From Campylobacterales bacterium (GTDB lineage: Bacteria > Campylobacterota > Campylobacteria > Campylobacterales > Sulfurovaceae), in NCBI GenBank assembly GCA_014763895.1, contig JACXUM010000005.1:1-64000 (forward strand): a stretch of 64,000 bases of DNA. The letters are read 5' to 3'. Below, piece after piece: positions 46,225-56,284 of the stretch. A model generated the notes under the pieces. It was not told the DNA's origin and made no database searches. It saw only the letters and a program-made list of their open reading frames with translations. The position numbers and the translations under genes were made by a program. Numbering within the stretch: the stretch's first letter is position 1; each line of letters begins with the position of its first letter.

Positions 46225-46719
46225 ATGAGACTCTTCATCGCTTCGCCCATCATCCTTGATGACTATGCCGCCATCCAAAAAGATTTTGAAGGTATCATTG
46301 AGGGCAAATGGGTCGAAGAGGAGAACCTGCATCTAACCTGGGTATTTTTGGGAAATATAATGGATGAAACACCCGTTATCGAAAAGATGCAGAACATTAC
46401 CCATCTAAGCGAAGAGGTGGCGATAGCCGAACTTGGCTACTTCGGCAGGCCGCCGAAGGTATTTTTTGCCAAGGCACAAGCTAAGATGCTTTATGATAAA
46501 GCCAGAGAGTTTAAAGCCGCAGGATTTAATCTGTACCGATTCAAACCGCACATTACGCTTTGCCGCATCAAAGCCATCCATGATTACAAAGCCTACAAAG
46601 AGACACTCAAAACCTACCGTGACAAAACGCTTGGAAAGATACGTCCGCAGATCTCGCTTTATGAAAGCAGTCTGAGTGAAAAAGGCCCGTTGTATAAACG
46701 AAGATTTGAGATAGAATAG
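46225..46719 (+). CDS. thpR: RNA 2',3'-cyclic phosphodiesterase (2'-5' RNA ligase family)
   Basis: 164 residues of the 2H phosphoesterase family. The two H-x-T motifs are HLTWVFLG and HITLCRI about 125 residues apart, the ThpR/LigT layout. N-terminal MRLFIASPI is typical. Opens 2',3'-cyclic phosphates on RNA ends. Divergent from DUF2130. Confidence 0.9.
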   Translation: MRLFIASPIILDDYAAIQKDFEGIIEGKWVEEENLHLTWVFLGNIMDETPVIEKMQNITHLSEEVAIAELGYFGRPPKVFFAKAQAKMLYDKAREFKAAGFNLYRFKPHITLCRIKAIHDYKAYKETLKTYRDKTLGKIRPQISLYESSLSEKGPLYKRRFEIE

Positions 46720-46763
46720 AAGCAAATGTATTTCCTCTTTATGAAAAAGAGAAAATACGAAAG

Positions 46764-47540
46764 TTAGAAGATCATCCCACCAACCGGTGAAGAGGCCGTA
46801 GCGAAAGGGCGTTTCGGGATTCTTCCTGCAAGGTAGCTCATACGGCCTGCTTTGACCGCATATTTCATCGCTTCAGCCATCATGATCGGATCTTTTGCAC
46901 CTGCGATAGCCGTATTGGTCAGTACACCATCCGCACCCAGTTCCATCGCGATCGCAGCATCAGAAGCACATCCGATCCCTGCATCGACGATCACAGGTAC
47001 GCTGATCGCTTCACGGATGAAATGGATATTGAACTTGTTTTGTACCCCAAGCCCAGAACCGATAGGTGCAGCCAACGGCATAACTGCGTGTGCACCGGCA
47101 TCTTCAAGCCTCTTTGCCATGATCGGATCATCACTGGTGTAAGCCATGATGGTGAAACCGTCCTTGGCCAATACTTCACATGCTTTGATCGTCTCGATCA
47201 CATCCGGGTAGAGCGTTTTTTGTGTATCGCCAATCACTTCAAGCTTGATCAGATCGATACCCGTAGCCTCTCTGGTCAGCCTAAAAAGCGTGATCGCCTC
47301 TTCAGCGGTTGTACATCCAGCCGAGTTTGGAAGAAACTTGACATTGGTATCTTTAAAATAGCTCATGAGGTTCTCTTCTTCAGGGTTAGTAATGTTCACC
47401 CTTCTAACCGCAACGGTAATCAGCTCGCTTCCGCTTGCCAATGTCGCATCCAGTGTCGTCTGAAAGCTGTCGTATTTGCCCGATCCTACGATCAGCCTGC
47501 TGTTAAATTCATATTTTCCGATTTTTAAAATATCACTCAT
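46764..47540 (-). CDS. thiG: Thiazole synthase
   Basis: Forms the thiazole phosphate of thiamine from DXP, dehydroglycine and ThiS thiocarboxylate. From ATG 47540 (AAGGAAAA ribosome site; frame open five codons further) 258 residues: [33 protein letters not shown] with the Schiff-base Lys, [16 protein letters not shown] and [31 protein letters not shown]. No other thi gene is next to it. Confidence 0.95.
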   Translation of the reverse strand: MSDILKIGKYEFNSRLIVGSGKYDSFQTTLDATLASGSELITVAVRRVNITNPEEENLMSYFKDTNVKFLPNSAGCTTAEEAITLFRLTREATGIDLIKLEVIGDTQKTLYPDVIETIKACEVLAKDGFTIMAYTSDDPIMAKRLEDAGAHAVMPLAAPIGSGLGVQNKFNIHFIREAISVPVIVDAGIGCASDAAIAMELGADGVLTNTAIAGAKDPIMMAEAMKYAVKAGRMSYLAGRIPKRPFATASSPVGGMIF

Positions 47541-47627
47541 TTTTTTCCTTTTCATGCCCCTTTTGACTTATTTATAAGGCTCAAACGGGTTCAATATTGA
47601 TATTAGATATGTCGGGTTATAACACAC

Positions 47628-48176
47628 CTAACTTAAAACTTTTCTTATCGCTTCGATAAGCGCTTCTTTTTCTATCTGGCGTATCTTTTTGTCATATGTT
47701 TCAAACTCCAGCCCCTCTTTAGAGAGTTCCTTTTGCAGGATGATCTCGCCGCTATCCAGCTCGCTGCTGACCCAATGCACGCTCACACCGCCTACAGGAA
47801 ACGCATCATGATAGCTCTTTTCGATCGCATGCATCCCCTTATGCCTTGGTAAAAGAGAGGGATGCAGATTGATCGAACGCACTGCATCGGTGAACACCGG
47901 AGTCAAAATGCGCATGAATCCTGCCAGAACCGCAAGATCTGGCTGATATTTCCCAAGCGTCTGTACAACGACCGCATCGAACGCTTCCCTGCTTTCAAAG
48001 CTTTTGGAGTCCACGATCTCAAGTGGGATATCGGCTTGCAAGGCTATCTGTTTGCCTTCGGCATTGGGATTGTTCGTCAGGGCAACGACAACCTCAACTC
48101 CTTTGTGATGCAGGGTCTCGACGATATGGGCAAAGTTGCTTCCTTTGCCGCTAAAAAGTATGGCTATTTTTTTCAT
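47628..48176 (-). CDS. purN: Phosphoribosylglycinamide formyltransferase
   Basis: Formyl-THF-dependent GAR transformylase, third step of purine synthesis. 182 residues: IAILFSGKGSNFAHIVE, ALTNNPNAEG, the catalytic region VLAGFMRILTP, INLHPSLLPRHKG (Asn, His) and VHWVSSELDSGEII (Asp). The window also holds purT, the formate-dependent alternative, at 52039. Confidence 0.93.
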   Translation of the reverse strand: MKKIAILFSGKGSNFAHIVETLHHKGVEVVVALTNNPNAEGKQIALQADIPLEIVDSKSFESREAFDAVVVQTLGKYQPDLAVLAGFMRILTPVFTDAVRSINLHPSLLPRHKGMHAIEKSYHDAFPVGGVSVHWVSSELDSGEIILQKELSKEGLEFETYDKKIRQIEKEALIEAIRKVLS

Positions 48177-48210
48177 GGTCGCATTTTGGCATAAAAGTCG
48201 TAACAGCCGG

Positions 48211-49620
48211 CTAAGAGAGTTCCAATTTTGCCACTTCGTCTATCAGATCGGTTGAGAGCATCGCATAGCTTGAACCGATGAAGCGGCGTGCCGCCACTGA
48301 AAGAGCCAAAGAGGCCTGAATCGCCGCATCGATCCCCGTATATCCCTGCGCCAGCAAGGAGACGATCAAGCCGCTGAGCACGTCTCCGCTACCCCCTTTG
48401 CTGAGCTTTGAGCAGCCAAGCGGGTTGATATAGAGCTTCTCTTCCTGCATGATGAGAGTATGTGCCCCCTTAAGCAAAAGAGTCACATGCGGATAGCGGG
48501 CATTGAAACGGCGCATGATCTCAAAACGCTTCGCCTGCACCTCCAAGATGCTAAGCTCTTCTCCTGTCAGTATCGCCCACAATGCAACAAACTCTTTGGG
48601 ATGCGGTGTGAGTACGATATGGCGGTCTTTTTGTTCGACAACCGAAAGCAACTCGGGAGAATAGCATGCATCCGCATCCATAATGATGGGCAGGTGGCTG
48701 TTGATCACATGACGCTTCAAAAAACTGTCGTCAAAATAGCTGCCAAGCCCCATCCCTATGGCGATAGCCGAAGCAGTCGAAGGCATCAGTGTTGCACTCA
48801 TCAGATAGGGAGGTGGTGATACCTTTTCATGTACCACCAGGGTCGTAAGCCCTGCCCCATAACGTGTCGCTGCCATCCCGGCGATGATGCCGGCCCCCTC
48901 TTTTTCACCGGTAAAGATCGCAGCATGTCCGAAATGCCCTTTATGGGTACTCTGTTTTGCTCTGCTGGGGAGTTTGAGATCTGTTGCTTCAAGCAGATAG
49001 GTCTGGGTCTCACCTTCATACAAGCTATGGCTTACCCCTAGATCGATCCGCCTGATCTCTCCGATGGTATCTTTGCTCTCATCCAAAAATAAAGACTCCT
49101 TATAAGCTCCCATCGTCAATGTAACATCCGCATGGAATGCCAAAGGCATCAAATGTCCGCTATCCCCTAACCCGGTAGGGATATCACAGGCGATCTTATA
49201 GCCTTTAAAACTGTTAAGCAGATGGATCGCATGCTGTGTCAGCTCATCCAGTTCACGGCCCAGCCCCGCACCAAATATCGCATCAACGATCACATCGGCA
49301 TCTTCCATCTCCTCTACCTTGTGAATATCAAGCTTCTGGGCTCTCTCAAGCTGTAAAAGTGCCATGTTAGACTTTGGAGGATACAAAAGATGCAGCCTGA
49401 CATCATAGTCCCCATGCAGCAAACGCGCCAATGCGATACCGTCTGCACCGTTATTTCCCATGCCTGCAACGATCAACACCGAACTTCCCGGTGCAAAACG
49501 CTCACGGATATGCTTCTCCATTCCTGATGCGGCATGTTCCATCAAAATATCTTCGCTCAATCCATACACTTCATAACACCGTTTATCCAATTCATAACAG
49601 CTTTGATAGACTTTTTGCAT
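48211..49620 (-). CDS. nnrD: Bifunctional NAD(P)HX epimerase/dehydratase
   Basis: Repairs hydrated NAD(P)H. 469 residues. N-terminal epimerase (NnrE/YjeF_N): LMEHAASGMEKHI, VLIVAGMGNNGADGIALARLL, VDAIFGAGLGR. C-terminal ADP-dependent dehydratase (NnrD/carbohydrate kinase-like): KGHFGHAAIFTGEKEGAGIIAGMAATRYGAGLTT, VLTPHPKEF, LLKGAHTLI and KGGSGDVLSGLIVSLLAQG. Ribosome site AAGGAG. A fused nnrE-nnrD gene as in most bacteria. Confidence 0.95.
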   Translation of the reverse strand: MQKVYQSCYELDKRCYEVYGLSEDILMEHAASGMEKHIRERFAPGSSVLIVAGMGNNGADGIALARLLHGDYDVRLHLLYPPKSNMALLQLERAQKLDIHKVEEMEDADVIVDAIFGAGLGRELDELTQHAIHLLNSFKGYKIACDIPTGLGDSGHLMPLAFHADVTLTMGAYKESLFLDESKDTIGEIRRIDLGVSHSLYEGETQTYLLEATDLKLPSRAKQSTHKGHFGHAAIFTGEKEGAGIIAGMAATRYGAGLTTLVVHEKVSPPPYLMSATLMPSTASAIAIGMGLGSYFDDSFLKRHVINSHLPIIMDADACYSPELLSVVEQKDRHIVLTPHPKEFVALWAILTGEELSILEVQAKRFEIMRRFNARYPHVTLLLKGAHTLIMQEEKLYINPLGCSKLSKGGSGDVLSGLIVSLLAQGYTGIDAAIQASLALSVAARRFIGSSYAMLSTDLIDEVAKLELS

Positions 49621-49635
49621 CTGACATTCTCCTTT

Positions 49636-51559
49636 TTATAAGTCAAAAAAAATTTTTGACGAAAAATTAAAATACGTTTTTTCTTTATTATACTTTTTAG
49701 CAATATTTAAAAACACAACTTTTACTCTCATTGTACCGTTGCTTTCTTCAATCGATAAGATATCGCTTGACAATACCGTAGACTCGGATCCATAGGTATC
49801 CGTCAGTCCTTGCATATATGCTTTCATATCGATATAAACCACATCACTGCCTTTTTGTATCGTTAAAATGTTGTTGGTATACTCTATCATAACTTCTGTA
49901 TCATCCAAATAGAGTGTTCGTATAGATTTAGTTTTATTGCTTTCATCTACAGCTTCTTCATTACCGTAATATGAGATCAGATAATCATATCTTTTGATAT
50001 CTATGACCTCAAAATTATTTCTTGAACTAAATGAGATATAATGATAAGAACCTTTTTGTGTTTCATTTCCCTCTTTGTCTTGCTCATACTCCCATTGCGA
50101 TACATACTTAAACCCAAGTTCCCCTACTAAATACATTGCAAAATTGTCTGTTTTTCTGTAAAGTTCTTGTGTTTCACTGTCCATTTTCTGAGCATCAACC
50201 CTGTCTTGTTTTGTTTTTTGTTAATCTGCCTTTCTCTTTCTTCTCTTTTTTCCATTAAAATTAAAAATTCTTTGACTTGTTTGGGAAACATATCTTTCAA
50301 TACAGCTACACCTTGAGACCTATAAAGATAATCGATGATATTTGAAATCTCAAAACGTATTTTTATAGGCGCTTCTTCTTTTTTATCAAAAGTTTTCAGT
50401 CTCTCAAGAAAAACCTCCAAACGTTTTACCTGTGCATTTTTGCTTACTTGATATGCACTGAAAGGACCGGTCTGTGAAAAAAGAATAATCAAAGAAAGTG
50501 AAACAAATATCCATTTGATCTTTGCATCTTTTTGAAGCAAAAAATAAACAGATATCCCAAACAGCCACACCCCTAATATAAAGATCATATAACGATCTTC
50601 TGTCCAGGAATACTCTGAAATTCTCATTCCAATGGCTGCAAAAAGCATAAATGTCTGAAAAAATACAGCCAACCATATCAATCTGCGCCATTTACCTCTC
50701 TCTTCTTTGGAAAAATGCGTCCAAAAAAGATAGGTCAATATTGCAAACAAAGAAAAGTAGACGATCAACCATGCCAGTATACCTTTTGGCCATTCTAAAG
50801 TAACCAATACTTTGAATGTATACACATAGAGAATAATAAAATAAATCAGGCTTAAAGGTGTCAAAACCCACTTGGTGAAAAACTTTTCGACATTTGAAAT
50901 TTGAAAATTTTGCTTTAATGCCAAAGGTTTTGAGGTAATCTGTGAAAGAAAATACCCTACAGAAAATAAACCGACAATTAGAAGATTAATCTGAGCATAT
51001 CTCTTGCCTTGGATATCAAGTTCAAAAAGTTTTTCCACAGCATACATTGCTCCGTCTATACCTATGATCATCACTATTGTAAACATCACCGTTGCAAAAG
51101 TGAAAAAAATAATCTTTTAGCATATTCCCAATACGCACCGTTTTCAATATCGGTCTTTATATAAGGAGTCCAAAAAATCGCTAGAAAAAATAAAAGACTG
51201 AGAAAAAAATGTTGATAAGCTATGTTTGCAAACCTATATTCAAATAAAGTCTGGGGCAAATTAAAATAATATAACACCAAACCAAAAACAGCTAAAATCA
51301 TTATTCCATGATAGACTGATTTTCTGATTGTATCTTTTAGGAGAGTCACCGCCGTAAAAACAAATATTCCCAATGATGCACTCCATATAATCTTTGCAAA
51401 CATCAAAACATATTCATCAAGACCATACGGTTCTTCTTCAATAAGATATATCCCTATAAATGTCGCAATAAAAGAAGATAACAATGTCAATGGAAACCGC
51501 TGCAATGTTTCAATACTTTTTCGACTTACTTCTTGAACGGAAGGAAAGGAAAACCCCAC
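49636..51559 (-). pseudogene. DUF4153 membrane protein gene with two frameshifts
   Basis: Three open pieces in one direction (51086-51559, 50127-51089, 49636-50184) form a DUF4153-type protein of about 641 residues: many hydrophobic helices in the first 400 and a soluble C-terminal part. Shift 1 lies in a run of seven T (51103-51109 on the minus strand): EYAKRLFFS changes to FATVMFTIVMIIGIDGAMYAVEKLFELDI. Shift 2 is in an A-rich stretch at 50202-50220: INKKQ continues QDRVDAQKMDSETQELY. One deleted base at each place restores the frame. A GTG start at 51559 is favoured by GAGGAG six bases upstream. Whether the pieces are translated separately is unknown. Confidence 0.7.
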
Positions 51560-51616
51560 ACAAAACTCCTCTTGTTTCGTTTGAACTCATTTTATCACAA
51601 ATTAAAGAACTTTCGA

Positions 51617-51622
51617 TATAAT
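51617..51622 (+). promoter_or_regulatory. Candidate -10 box of rpsU
   Basis: TATAAT preceded by TTTCGA lies about 68 bp before the rpsU start, giving a 60-base leader. Confidence 0.4.
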
Positions 51623-51640
51623 CCGCTTCACATTTATCTC

Positions 51641-51661
51641 TTCCGGTAATGTAACCGGGAA
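51641..51661 (+). promoter_or_regulatory. Leader hairpin upstream of rpsU
   Basis: CCGGT-AATGTA-ACCGG with extra U-G and U-A pairs flanking forms a stem of about seven pairs in the rpsU leader, ten bases before the ribosome site AAGGAAGGGGG. Ribosomal protein leaders often fold to bind their product; whether this one does is unknown. Confidence 0.35.
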
Positions 51662-51689
51662 ATTTTGATAAGGAAGGGGGTGCCGTTTT

Positions 51690-51902
51690 ATGCCAGGAAT
51701 TCAACTTAATTCACGTGATTCTTTTGATGATGCTTACAGAAAGTTCAAAAGACAGTGCGATAGAAACCTTATCGTAACTGAAGCAAGAGCAAGACAGTAC
51801 TACGAAACAGCGACTGAGAAAAAGAAAAAAGAGAAAATTGCTACCCGCAAGAAAATCCTTAAAAAACTTTTCATGCTCAGAAGATTCGAGTCAAGACTCT
51901 AA
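51690..51902 (+). CDS. rpsU: 30S ribosomal protein S21
   Basis: 70 residues, with [39 protein letters not shown] and a basic C-terminal helix [17 protein letters not shown]. The family core F-D-x-A-x-R-x-F-K-R-x-x is plain. Strong ribosome site (AAGGAAGGGGG), own promoter and own terminator, i.e. monocistronic. Confidence 0.96.
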   Translation: MPGIQLNSRDSFDDAYRKFKRQCDRNLIVTEARARQYYETATEKKKKEKIATRKKILKKLFMLRRFESRL

Positions 51903-51910
51903 GAAGCTCT

Positions 51911-51932
51911 TTGCAGGGATTTCCCCCTGCAA
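51911..51932 (+). terminator. Terminator of rpsU
   Basis: A perfect 8-bp GC-containing stem (TTGCAGGG / CCCTGCAA) with a six-base loop, flanked by GAAG/CTTC that can add pairs, ten bases after the rpsU stop; T-rich sequence follows after a short gap. Confidence 0.6.
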
Positions 51933-52038
51933 CTTCCATACACTTTTACTTTTAAATCACTTTCTTTTTTTCCTCAACTCATTTTAGATTATTCAACTTT
52001 TCGCTAAAATCATACGAATCAACTATGAAGGTTTTTCT

Positions 52039-53202
52039 ATGACATTTACAGCTCCATTACAACAAAACTCCATTAAGATCATGCTGCTTGGTTCGGGTGA
52101 ACTTGGTAAAGAAGTGGCCATAGAGGCACAGCGTCTTGGCGTAGAGGTGATCGCCGTTGACAAATATGAAAATGCCCCTGCCCATCTGGTAGCCAACAGG
52201 GCTTATGCGATCAATATGCAGGACAAAGAAGCCGTTTTGGCTTTGATCGAAAAAGAACAGCCAAGCTTCATCCTTCCCGAAGTCGAAGCGATCAGTATCG
52301 ATGCATTGTTTGAAGCAGAGAAAAGAGGTTTTCACGTTATCCCCAACGCCGAAGCCGTCAACAAAACGATGAACCGTAAAAATATCCGTGTCTTTGCTGC
52401 AGAGACTTTGAATCTTAAAACCAGCAATTATACTTTTGTCACCACGCTTGAAGGTCTTAAAGAGGCCGGTGAAAAGATGGGATTCCCGTGTGTCATCAAA
52501 CCGGTGATGAGTTCATCAGGGCATGGGCAGAGTATTGCCAAAACCCCTGAAGATATCGAAAGATCATGGGAGATTGCCAAAGAAGCACGCGGCGATGCCA
52601 GCGAACTGATCGTTGAAGAGTTTATCAAGTTCGACTATGAGATCACCCTTTTAACCGTGCGTAACGAAACAGGTACGAGTTTCTGCAAACCGATCGGGCA
52701 CGTTCAGCAGGATGGGGATTTCATCCTCTCCTGGCAGCCGATGAGCATGAGCGATGTAGCACTGCAAAAAGCAAAAGAGATCGCTAAAGCGGTCACTGAC
52801 GGTCTTGGCGGACGCGGTATCTTTGGTGTGGAGTTCTTCGTCAAAGGGGATGAAGTATACTTCTCAGAACTCTCTCCAAGACCACATGATACGGGAATGG
52901 TCACACTCATTACCCAAAGCCAGAGCGAATTTGCCCTGCATGTAAGAGCCGTGCTCGGACTGCCGCTTGACTTCATGATGTACGGCAGCGGAGCATGCGG
53001 GGCCTATAAAGCCAAAAATGAAAGCCATACGCCGGTACTTGAGATCCCGGATGATGCCTTCAGCAAAAACAGTTATGTAAGGGTATTTGGAAAACCCGAG
53101 TCACATGTAGGCCGCCGTATGGCCATAAGTCTCGTTCTAGACGAAGTCGAAGAAGCAAAACAACGAGCAACCCAGATCGTCAGCCAGATCAATGATCACT
53201 AA
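52039..53202 (+). CDS. purT: Formate-dependent phosphoribosylglycinamide formyltransferase
   Basis: ATP-grasp enzyme making formyl-GAR from formate, ATP and GAR. 387 residues: [37 protein letters not shown]-like IALPE region ([13 protein letters not shown]), [26 protein letters not shown], and the Mg-binding end [29 protein letters not shown] second GAR transformylase, purN, is also in this window. Overlaps yjbQ by 11 bp. Confidence 0.95.
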   Translation: MTFTAPLQQNSIKIMLLGSGELGKEVAIEAQRLGVEVIAVDKYENAPAHLVANRAYAINMQDKEAVLALIEKEQPSFILPEVEAISIDALFEAEKRGFHVIPNAEAVNKTMNRKNIRVFAAETLNLKTSNYTFVTTLEGLKEAGEKMGFPCVIKPVMSSSGHGQSIAKTPEDIERSWEIAKEARGDASELIVEEFIKFDYEITLLTVRNETGTSFCKPIGHVQQDGDFILSWQPMSMSDVALQKAKEIAKAVTDGLGGRGIFGVEFFVKGDEVYFSELSPRPHDTGMVTLITQSQSEFALHVRAVLGLPLDFMMYGSGACGAYKAKNESHTPVLEIPDDAFSKNSYVRVFGKPESHVGRRMAISLVLDEVEEAKQRATQIVSQINDH

Positions 53203-53608
53203 ACAAACCATCCTCAAGCTTCCACCCTATCCGCGTGGAATGCATCTCATCACAGATAAAATCGAAACACTTTTGGACGGTAAGGGGCATACCGGCCTTG
53301 CAAACCTTTTTTTGCAACATACCAGTGCCAGTATCTGTATCAATGAAAATGCCGATTCCGGTGTACGCAGTGATACCGAAACATTTCTAAACGACCTGGT
53401 CCCAGAATCCTATCCCAAATTCAAACATACCTATGAAGGAAGCGATGATATGCCTGCACACCTCAAAAATATGATGCTGGGCACTTCATTGACGGTTCCT
53501 ATCATGAGGGGAAAGCTGGGGCTTGGTACCTGGCAGGGGATCTATCTCTATGAACACAGAGACTATGCAAGCGGTCGAACGATCGTGATTACATTACAAG
53601 GAGAATAA
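53192..53608 (+). CDS. YjbQ/UPF0047 family protein
   Basis: 138 residues: [33 protein letters not shown], then [37 protein letters not shown], the two UPF0047 signatures. Some family members show weak thiamine-phosphate synthase activity in vitro; a metal-binding site with His/Asn is likely. Translationally coupled to purT. Confidence 0.93.
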   Translation: MITKQTILKLPPYPRGMHLITDKIETLLDGKGHTGLANLFLQHTSASICINENADSGVRSDTETFLNDLVPESYPKFKHTYEGSDDMPAHLKNMMLGTSLTVPIMRGKLGLGTWQGIYLYEHRDYASGRTIVITLQGE

Positions 53609-53613
53609 AAGCG

Positions 53614-54552
53614 ATGCAAAAGATCGTCGTACTTGACGCAAAAACCCTTGGAGAAGATCTAAGTTTAGATGTCCTCAATCAATTTGGAGAGGTTACCATT
53701 CACCAAACTACCAGCCCTGAGCAAACCTTGGAACGCATCCAAACAGCCCAGATCATCATTACCAACAAAGTTGTCATCAATGCACAGATGATGGAAGAAT
53801 CACCTAACCTCAAACTCATCTGCATTGCGGCTACCGGGATGAACAATGTCGATCTGGCTGCGGCCAAAACGATGGGCATAGAGGTCAAGAATGTCGCAGG
53901 CTACTCTACTGCCAGTGTGGTACAGCATACTTTTGCGATGGCACTCTATCTTTTGGAAAAAATGGCTTACTACGATCATGCCGTTAAAAGCGGAGCATGG
54001 AGCGCTTCAGGGCTTTTTACCGATATCAGCAGGCCCTTTTACGAAATCAAAGGGAAACAGTGGGGGATCATCGGGCTGGGAGCTATCGGACAGGAAGTTG
54101 CCAAAGTCGCAACGGTCTTTGGAGCAAACGTGACCTATCACTCCACTTCAGGGCAAAACCTGCAAAGCCACTATCCTCACCTGAGCCTGGAAGAGCTGCT
54201 AAGCAGTTCTGACATCATCTCCGTTCATGCTCCTTTAAATGAGCGGACCCAAAATCTCATCAATGTAGACAACCTCAAACTGCTTAAAGAGGGAAGCATA
54301 CTACTTAACCTAGGACGCGGAGGCATCATCAATGAATCAGACCTTGCCAAGGAACTAAATGAACGTTCTATCTATGCTGGACTGGATGTCGTTGCCAAAG
54401 AACCGATCGAAACCGCTAATCCCCTGATGCATGTCGAAGCATCCGAGCGACTGCTTGTCACCCCGCATATCGCATGGACCAGTAAAGAAGCGAGGATTAA
54501 GCTTTTGGAAGGCATAGTGGAAAATATTCAAGTATTCCTACATAAGAACTAA
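53614..54552 (+). CDS. D-2-hydroxyacid dehydrogenase
   Basis: 312 residues of the formate/glycerate dehydrogenase family. NAD site WGIIGLGAIGQEVAKVATVFGANV, catalytic Arg in VHAPLNERTQNLI with NLGRGGIINESDL, Glu in VVAKEPIE and His in TPHIAWTS. The ST-rich loop GYSTASVVQHT follows the VKNVAGYS signature. Glycerate (hydroxypyruvate) dehydrogenase is the likeliest substrate choice, not proven. Directly follows yjbQ. Confidence 0.9.
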   Translation: MQKIVVLDAKTLGEDLSLDVLNQFGEVTIHQTTSPEQTLERIQTAQIIITNKVVINAQMMEESPNLKLICIAATGMNNVDLAAAKTMGIEVKNVAGYSTASVVQHTFAMALYLLEKMAYYDHAVKSGAWSASGLFTDISRPFYEIKGKQWGIIGLGAIGQEVAKVATVFGANVTYHSTSGQNLQSHYPHLSLEELLSSSDIISVHAPLNERTQNLINVDNLKLLKEGSILLNLGRGGIINESDLAKELNERSIYAGLDVVAKEPIETANPLMHVEASERLLVTPHIAWTSKEARIKLLEGIVENIQVFLHKN

Positions 54553-54679
54553 ATGTTTAAGTGCAAATAACCGTGCAAAACGCAACATACAATTTTCAAG
54601 TATGCAATTTGTACTGTTTTTAATGGCATTTTTGGATGACAGATTTTATCATTTGAATAAAATGAAAAAGGATTTTTTC

Positions 54680-56284
54680 ATGGTAGATATTTTAGTGATC
54701 GGCAGTGGCGGTGCGGGACTGAGTGCCGCATTGGCAGCCAAACAGATGGGAGCTTCGGTGGTAGTCGCAGGAAAATCCTATCCGACCAACTCACAAACCT
54801 CGATGGCACAGGGCGGGATTAATGCTGCTTTGGGCAATGTCAACGAAGATCATATCGCTTCACATATTGCAGATACTGTCAAATCAGGGCGTGGGCTTAG
54901 TGATGAACAGATGGTTCGGCGCATGTGCGGCGATGCACCCCATACGATCGCATGGCTTGACTCTATCGGCGTACCGTTCTCACGTCTTGACAATGACGGT
55001 GTGGGAACCCAAAGCATCGCGCAGCGTCAAATGGGCGGGGCTAGTGCCAAACGCGCCTGTTATGCGCAGGACTATACGGGATTGAAGATCCTGCATACCC
55101 TTTATGATACCTGCCTTAAAAAGGATATCGACTTTTTGGATGAACACTATCTGCTCAATCTCATCACGAAAGACGGTACGATCAAAGGTGCAACATTCTT
55201 AGAGATGCGTACAGGAGAGATCAAACAGATTGATGCCAAATCGGTCATCATCGCTACAGGCGGGTATGGTTCGATCTACCATGGGTTTACGACCAATGCC
55301 TACGGTGCTACGGGTGACGGCATAGCAGCAGCACTTCGTGCCGGAGGCTCCATCTCGGACATGGAGTTTATCCAGTTCCATCCCACCGCGCTCAAACACT
55401 CAAGCATTCTGATCTCAGAGAGTGCCCGAGGAGAAGGCGGCTATCTGCTCAACAGTGACGGTGAACGCTTCATCGATGAACTCAAACCCAGAGATGAAGT
55501 AGCCCGTGCGATTTTTACCCAGATGCAGAATGGCAAAGAGGTCTTTTTGGATGTGAGGCATCTTGGTGTTGCAAAACTGATGGAACTCCTTCCACAAGAG
55601 GTAGAGCTATGCAAATTGCATGAGCATGTGGACCCGGCTTGCGAACTTATCCCCATCAAACCGGTTGCCCACTATACGATGGGCGGTATCGATGTAGATG
55701 ATGCACTGGAAGTAAACGGCATCAAAGGATGCTTTGCAGTCGGAGAGTGTTCCAATGCCAAAGTGCATGGAGCGAACCGTTTGGGTGGTAATTCATTGCT
55801 TGAGATCACTGCTTTTGGAAAGTTCGCAGGAGAAAATGCAGCCAAACATGCCATCTATGCCAGCTCCAAACCAGCCGACAATACTCAGCTAGAAAAAGAC
55901 AAGCGTTACATCCAGGAGATCTATACAAAAAAAAGTACTCTGAATTTCTACACCCATAGAGAAGAAATGGGAAGACGATTTTATGAGGATGTAGGCATTA
56001 TCCGCAACAATGTTTCACTGCATCGTATGCTTGACGAGGTCATCGCAATGCAAACGGCACTTTCAAAAATGGGGATCGAGGACAAAAGCCCTACTAACAA
56101 TACCAATCTCACGGATTTCTTAGAGTTTACCAGTGCTTTGCTGCTTGCTCCTGCCATCATCTCTTCAGCCATTGCCAGAGATGAAAGCAGAGGAGCACAC
56201 TACAAAGAGGGATTTGAAACGCAGGATGACGAAACATTCAAAAAGCATATTGTGATCGAGTGGAACAAGGAGGCAACGGTATGA
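54680..56284 (+). CDS. sdhA: Fumarate reductase/succinate dehydrogenase flavoprotein subunit
   Basis: 534 residues from ATG 54680 (MVDILVIGSGGAGLSAALAA, ribosome site AAAAAGGA); the frame runs 26 codons further. FAD domain GSGGAGLSA, SQTSMAQGGINAAL (8-alpha-His flavin region differs; GGINAAL), HPTALKHS, ARGEGGYLLNSDGERF, and catalytic RPRDEVARAI-like KPRDEVARAI with HYTMGGIDVD. Overlaps sdhB by 4 bp. A soluble AB pair; no membrane anchor gene follows. Confidence 0.9.
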   Translation: MVDILVIGSGGAGLSAALAAKQMGASVVVAGKSYPTNSQTSMAQGGINAALGNVNEDHIASHIADTVKSGRGLSDEQMVRRMCGDAPHTIAWLDSIGVPFSRLDNDGVGTQSIAQRQMGGASAKRACYAQDYTGLKILHTLYDTCLKKDIDFLDEHYLLNLITKDGTIKGATFLEMRTGEIKQIDAKSVIIATGGYGSIYHGFTTNAYGATGDGIAAALRAGGSISDMEFIQFHPTALKHSSILISESARGEGGYLLNSDGERFIDELKPRDEVARAIFTQMQNGKEVFLDVRHLGVAKLMELLPQEVELCKLHEHVDPACELIPIKPVAHYTMGGIDVDDALEVNGIKGCFAVGECSNAKVHGANRLGGNSLLEITAFGKFAGENAAKHAIYASSKPADNTQLEKDKRYIQEIYTKKSTLNFYTHREEMGRRFYEDVGIIRNNVSLHRMLDEVIAMQTALSKMGIEDKSPTNNTNLTDFLEFTSALLLAPAIISSAIARDESRGAHYKEGFETQDDETFKKHIVIEWNKEATV

